From Clostridiales bacterium (GTDB taxonomy: Bacteria; Bacillota; Clostridia; Oscillospirales; Oscillospiraceae): a stretch of 7,451 nt of DNA. Each line of letters opens with the position of its first letter. Position 1 is the stretch's first letter. A program made the translations under genes and the position numbers. This document shows, in pieces, positions 5,587-7,451 of this stretch. The notes below the pieces were generated by a model that was not told the DNA's origin, made no database searches, and worked only from the letters and a program-made list of their open reading frames with translations. The stretch lies in NCBI GenBank assembly GCA_019418625.1, contig DYBL01000051.1, forward strand, positions 1 to 7,451, in the 5' to 3' direction.

Positions 5587-6222
5587 TTATGCGTCGGCCA
5601 GGGCGGCAAGCTCTTCCTCCAGAGCCCGGGCGAACTGGCCGATGTGGACGCCGTCCACGAACCGGTGGTTCACCTCCAGGGAAAGGTGCAGCACCAGCCG
5701 CCCCTCCCGGGGAACGTACCTGCCCCAGCCGATCCGGGGCACGGCGTCGTCCACGTCCAGATCCCGCTCGTTGGTCATGGCCGTCAGCTCCACCCAGGGA
5801 AGGCAGGTAAAGTAAATGAGGTCCTGTGTCTCCGAGGCCTGGTCCAGAAAGGTGGTCTGGGCGGCGCTTTTGGCCTTGGCCCGGCGGCAGAAGTCCACGG
5901 GGTCGTCTCCACAATCCAGGGTCACAATGTGGAAAAGCGCGGACCCCGGATACAGGTCCGTGAAGCTGGGGATGCGCCGATCCAGCAAAAAAAGGTCCCC
6001 GTCCGCCGTATAGTAGCGGAATGCCTCCACAGAGTTCAGGGCCTTTGTGGAAAAGTACACCATGGCGCAGTAAAAGGAGCACCCGGTGCGGCGGCACCAG
6101 TCCACCAGCTCCGTTACGTCCACGGTGAAGGTGACGGCGTAAAAGGGGTGGGACATGGGGGAGAAAAAATCGAAGATGGGCTTGCGGGGCCAGCTCTCCC
6201 AGGGGACGCTTTGCTGCTGCAT
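5587..6222 (-). CDS. CatA-like O-acetyltransferase (chloramphenicol acetyltransferase fold)
   Basis: The 211-residue product matches classical chloramphenicol acetyltransferase (type A, PF00302) in length and landmarks. These are an N-terminal WPRKPIFDFF (11-20) in place of the usual W-x-R-K-x-x-F; a middle segment FSTKALNSVEAFRYYTADGDLFLLD (57-81) like the family's partner-chain region; LPWVELTAM (141-149); and EVNHRFVDGVHIGQF (183-197), which carries the His186-x-x-x-Asp190-Gly catalytic motif. The family transfers acetyl from acetyl-CoA to a hydroxyl and works as a cytosolic trimer. The conserved Ser148 of classical enzymes (the S of F-x-S-F after PWV) aligns with Ala148, and HHAVCDG has become NHRFVDG. 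The chromosomal, house-style context also argues against a mobile resistance gene, so chloramphenicol resistance should not be assumed. ATG 6222 has AGGAGG (6235-6230) 7 nt upstream. It has its own promoter and shares the terminator at 5544-5582. Confidence 0.85.
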   Translation of the reverse strand: MQQQSVPWESWPRKPIFDFFSPMSHPFYAVTFTVDVTELVDWCRRTGCSFYCAMVYFSTKALNSVEAFRYYTADGDLFLLDRRIPSFTDLYPGSALFHIVTLDCGDDPVDFCRRAKAKSAAQTTFLDQASETQDLIYFTCLPWVELTAMTNERDLDVDDAVPRIGWGRYVPREGRLVLHLSLEVNHRFVDGVHIGQFARALEEELAALADA

Positions 6223-6250
6223 GGAGCTCCCTCCTCTCGTTTCTAAGGCC

Positions 6251-6279
6251 AGTATACCGCCCATGCCCCATGGGGGCAA
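6251..6279 (-). promoter_or_regulatory. Sigma-A-type promoter of the CatA-like gene
   Basis: On the minus strand TTGCCC (6279-6274, four of six) and TATACT (6256-6251, five of six) are spaced by 17 bp. Predicted start is near 6244, about 22 nt before the ATG. The -35 box begins 1 bp from the preceding terminator stem. The perfect palindrome CCCCATGGGG (6266-6275) covers part of the spacer and the end of the -35 box and might serve as an operator. Confidence 0.65.
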
Positions 6280-6280
6280 G

Positions 6281-6309
6281 AAAAAAGCCGCCCGCAGGGC
6301 GGCTTTTTT
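6281..6309 (-). terminator. Intrinsic terminator of the metal-ATPase gene
   Basis: A perfect 13-bp inverted repeat (6281-6293 and 6297-6309, GCA loop) has six A-T pairs at its base, so the minus-strand RNA ends in a G+C stem with U6. It begins 1 bp past the stop codon (6311-6313) of the upstream minus-strand gene and insulates that gene from the CatA-like gene. Confidence 0.92.
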
Positions 6310-6310
6310 G

Positions 6311-7451
6311 TCAGGATTTCGTACGGCGGGGCGTTTCCGGGCGCAGGCAGCGCATGGCGTTGAGGATAGCCAGGAACGCCACGCCCACGTCGGCGAACAC
6401 CGCCTCCCACATGGTGGCGTGGCCCACGGCGCCCAGCAGCAGCACCGCGCCCTTGACCGCCAGGGCCAGCACGATGTTCTGCCGGACGATGCCCACGGTC
6501 CGGCGGGCGATGCGGATGGACATGGGGAGCTTGGTGAGCTGGTCGTCCATAAGCACCACGTCCGCGGCCTCGATGGCGGCGTCAGAGCCCATGGCGCCCA
6601 TGGCGATGCCGATGTCCGCCCGGCTGAGGACGGGGGCGTCGTTGATGCCGTCGCCCACAAAGGCCAGCTTGCCGCCTCCGGAGCGGCGGGAGAGCAGTTC
6701 CTCCACCTTGGCCACCTTGTCGCCGGGAAGGAGCCCCGCGTGGAATTCATCCACGCCCAGCTGCTCCGCTGCGGCCCGGGCGGCGGCCTCGGCGTCGCCG
6801 GTGAGCATGACCACCCGCTTCACCCCGGCGGCCTTGAGCTGGGCGATGGCGTCGGCGGCCTCTTCCTTGGGAAGATCGGAGATGACGATGGCCCCGGCGT
6901 ACACGCCGTCCACCGCTGCGTACACCACGGTGCCGCCCAGCTCGGTCTCCGTGGGGACGATACCGGCCTGGGTCAGCAGGCGGCGGCTGCCGGCAAGCAC
7001 CGTGTGTCTGTCCACCTGGGCCTCCAGGCCAAGGCCCGCCAGTTCCCGGCAGGCAGCCACGCGCACCGGGTCGGCCGGCCTGCCCCAGGCCCGCCGCAGC
7101 GACGCGGCGATGGGGTGGCTGGAGTCCTGCTCCGCCAGGGCGGCCATTTCCAGCAAAGTTTCCTTCGTAAAGCCCGGCGCCGGGCGCACGTCCGTCACGG
7201 TAAAGACGCCCCGGGTGAGGGTGCCGGTCTTGTCAAAGACCACCGTCTCCGTCCGGGCCAGGGCCTCTAAGTAGTTGCCGCCCTTGACCAGGATGCCCTG
7301 TCGGCTGGCGCCGCCGATGCCGCCGAAAAAGCTCAACGGCACGGAGATGACCAGGGCGCAGGGGCAGGAGACCACCAGGAAAATGAGGGCCCGGTGCAGC
7401 CAGTCCGTCCAGCCGGTGCCGGCGAGGAACGGGGGCAGGGACGCTGTGGGC
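6311..7451 (-). CDS. Heavy-metal-translocating P-type ATPase, P1B-2 (Zn/Cd/Pb) type, C-terminal part
   Basis: This is the last 379 residues of a CadA/ZntA-like exporter; the 5' end lies beyond the window. Such pumps use ATP to expel Zn2+, Cd2+ or Pb2+ across the cytoplasmic membrane. In fragment numbering: a membrane helix with the metal-binding Cys29-Pro-Cys31, followed by ALVISVPLSFFGGIGGASRQ (32-51), which is characteristic of the Zn/Cd branch; the phosphorylated Asp73 in DKTGT; the His112-Pro113 nucleotide-binding pair in SSHPIA; LTGD (216-219); VGDGINDAPVLSRADIGIAM (265-284); then the last helices with Lys333 (in LAVKGAVLLLG) and Asp354 (in FADVGVAFLAILNAMR), the two charged residues that mark the divalent-cation class against copper pumps. 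Everything visible is intact. The product ends in a short basic tail, RPETPRRTKS. Any N-terminal metal-binding domain, the promoter and a regulator such as ArsR/CmtR would be off the right edge. Confidence 0.95.
   Translation of the reverse strand, partial: PTASLPPFLAGTGWTDWLHRALIFLVVSCPCALVISVPLSFFGGIGGASRQGILVKGGNYLEALARTETVVFDKTGTLTRGVFTVTDVRPAPGFTKETLLEMAALAEQDSSHPIAASLRRAWGRPADPVRVAACRELAGLGLEAQVDRHTVLAGSRRLLTQAGIVPTETELGGTVVYAAVDGVYAGAIVISDLPKEEAADAIAQLKAAGVKRVVMLTGDAEAAARAAAEQLGVDEFHAGLLPGDKVAKVEELLSRRSGGGKLAFVGDGINDAPVLSRADIGIAMGAMGSDAAIEAADVVLMDDQLTKLPMSIRIARRTVGIVRQNIVLALAVKGAVLLLGAVGHATMWEAVFADVGVAFLAILNAMRCLRPETPRRTKS

Noticed and set aside
5589..5599. ATGCGTCGGCC shared with the nadE tail repeat (3547-3557 and 3342-3352)
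   Set aside because: An 11-base match between GC-rich stretches with no extension on either side is not enough to claim a third repeat copy.
4524..5810. Plus-strand open frame (428 codons) overlapping the MATE gene and running past its terminator
   Set aside because: It is a plus-one shadow of the MATE gene with a low-complexity Arg/Gly/His/Pro-rich product and crosses a strong terminator into the antisense of the next gene.
5587..6222. Acquired chloramphenicol resistance gene on a mobile element
   Set aside because: There are no transposase, integrase or flanking repeats, base composition matches the neighbours, and the active-site serine position is altered.
6155..7274. Plus-strand open frames (371 and 334 codons) opposite the metal ATPase
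   Set aside because: Both are antisense to the P-type ATPase, whose motifs are unmistakable; their products are compositionally biased and have no start signals.

Overview
The window is GC-rich (by eye above 60% G+C), but it has Gram-positive signals throughout: strong AGGAGG-type ribosome binding sites, sigma-A promoters with 17-bp spacers, and intrinsic terminators in almost every gap. Together with the protein families, this fits a high-GC anaerobic Firmicute of the Clostridia/Oscillospiraceae kind (Flavonifractor, Lawsonibacter or Intestinimonas-like). That placement is an inference from style, not from a marker gene.

Layout. Positions 1-119 are AT-rich and non-coding as far as I can see. 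A perfect hairpin terminator (120-148) closes a minus-strand gene at 163-1248, a stand-alone protein of the LOR/SDH (TIGR00300) family, probably an NAD-dependent ornithine cyclodeaminase. Two promoters lie back to back in the 205-bp gap 1249-1453. The minus-strand leader carries a terminator-like hairpin just ahead of its ribosome binding site, suggesting attenuation. The plus-strand promoter drives nadE (1454-3385), a full-length two-domain glutamine-dependent NAD+ synthetase.

The 397-bp gap after nadE is unusual. The last 59 bases of nadE and the 26 bases after them (85 bp in all, 3327-3411) recur 205 bp downstream at 3532-3616 with two mismatches. A 120-bp spacer of no recognised function lies between the copies. 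A terminator at 3637-3685 follows, then a near-consensus promoter flanked by two copies of a 16-bp imperfect palindrome. This promoter drives a two-gene operon: a MarR-family regulator with a cysteine-rich N-terminus (3783-4217) and an overlapping MATE efflux pump (4207-5538). The layout is that of a self-regulated efflux unit.

A bidirectional terminator (5544-5582) separates the pump from a convergent minus-strand gene (5587-6222), a chloramphenicol-acetyltransferase-fold protein that keeps the catalytic His-x-x-x-Asp-Gly motif but has Ala where classical CAT enzymes have the oxyanion serine. Its promoter abuts the terminator (6281-6309) of the last gene, the C-terminal half of a P1B-2 Zn/Cd/Pb-exporting ATPase that runs off the right edge.

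The genes do not form one pathway. One possible theme is that the ornithine cyclodeaminase-like enzyme is expected to need NAD+, which the divergent nadE makes. A second is a cluster of stress functions: efflux pump, acetyltransferase and metal exporter. I see no RNA genes, CRISPR arrays, transposases or phage genes. The most unusual items are the duplicated nadE tail, the twin operators with the Cys-rich MarR, and the putative attenuator.
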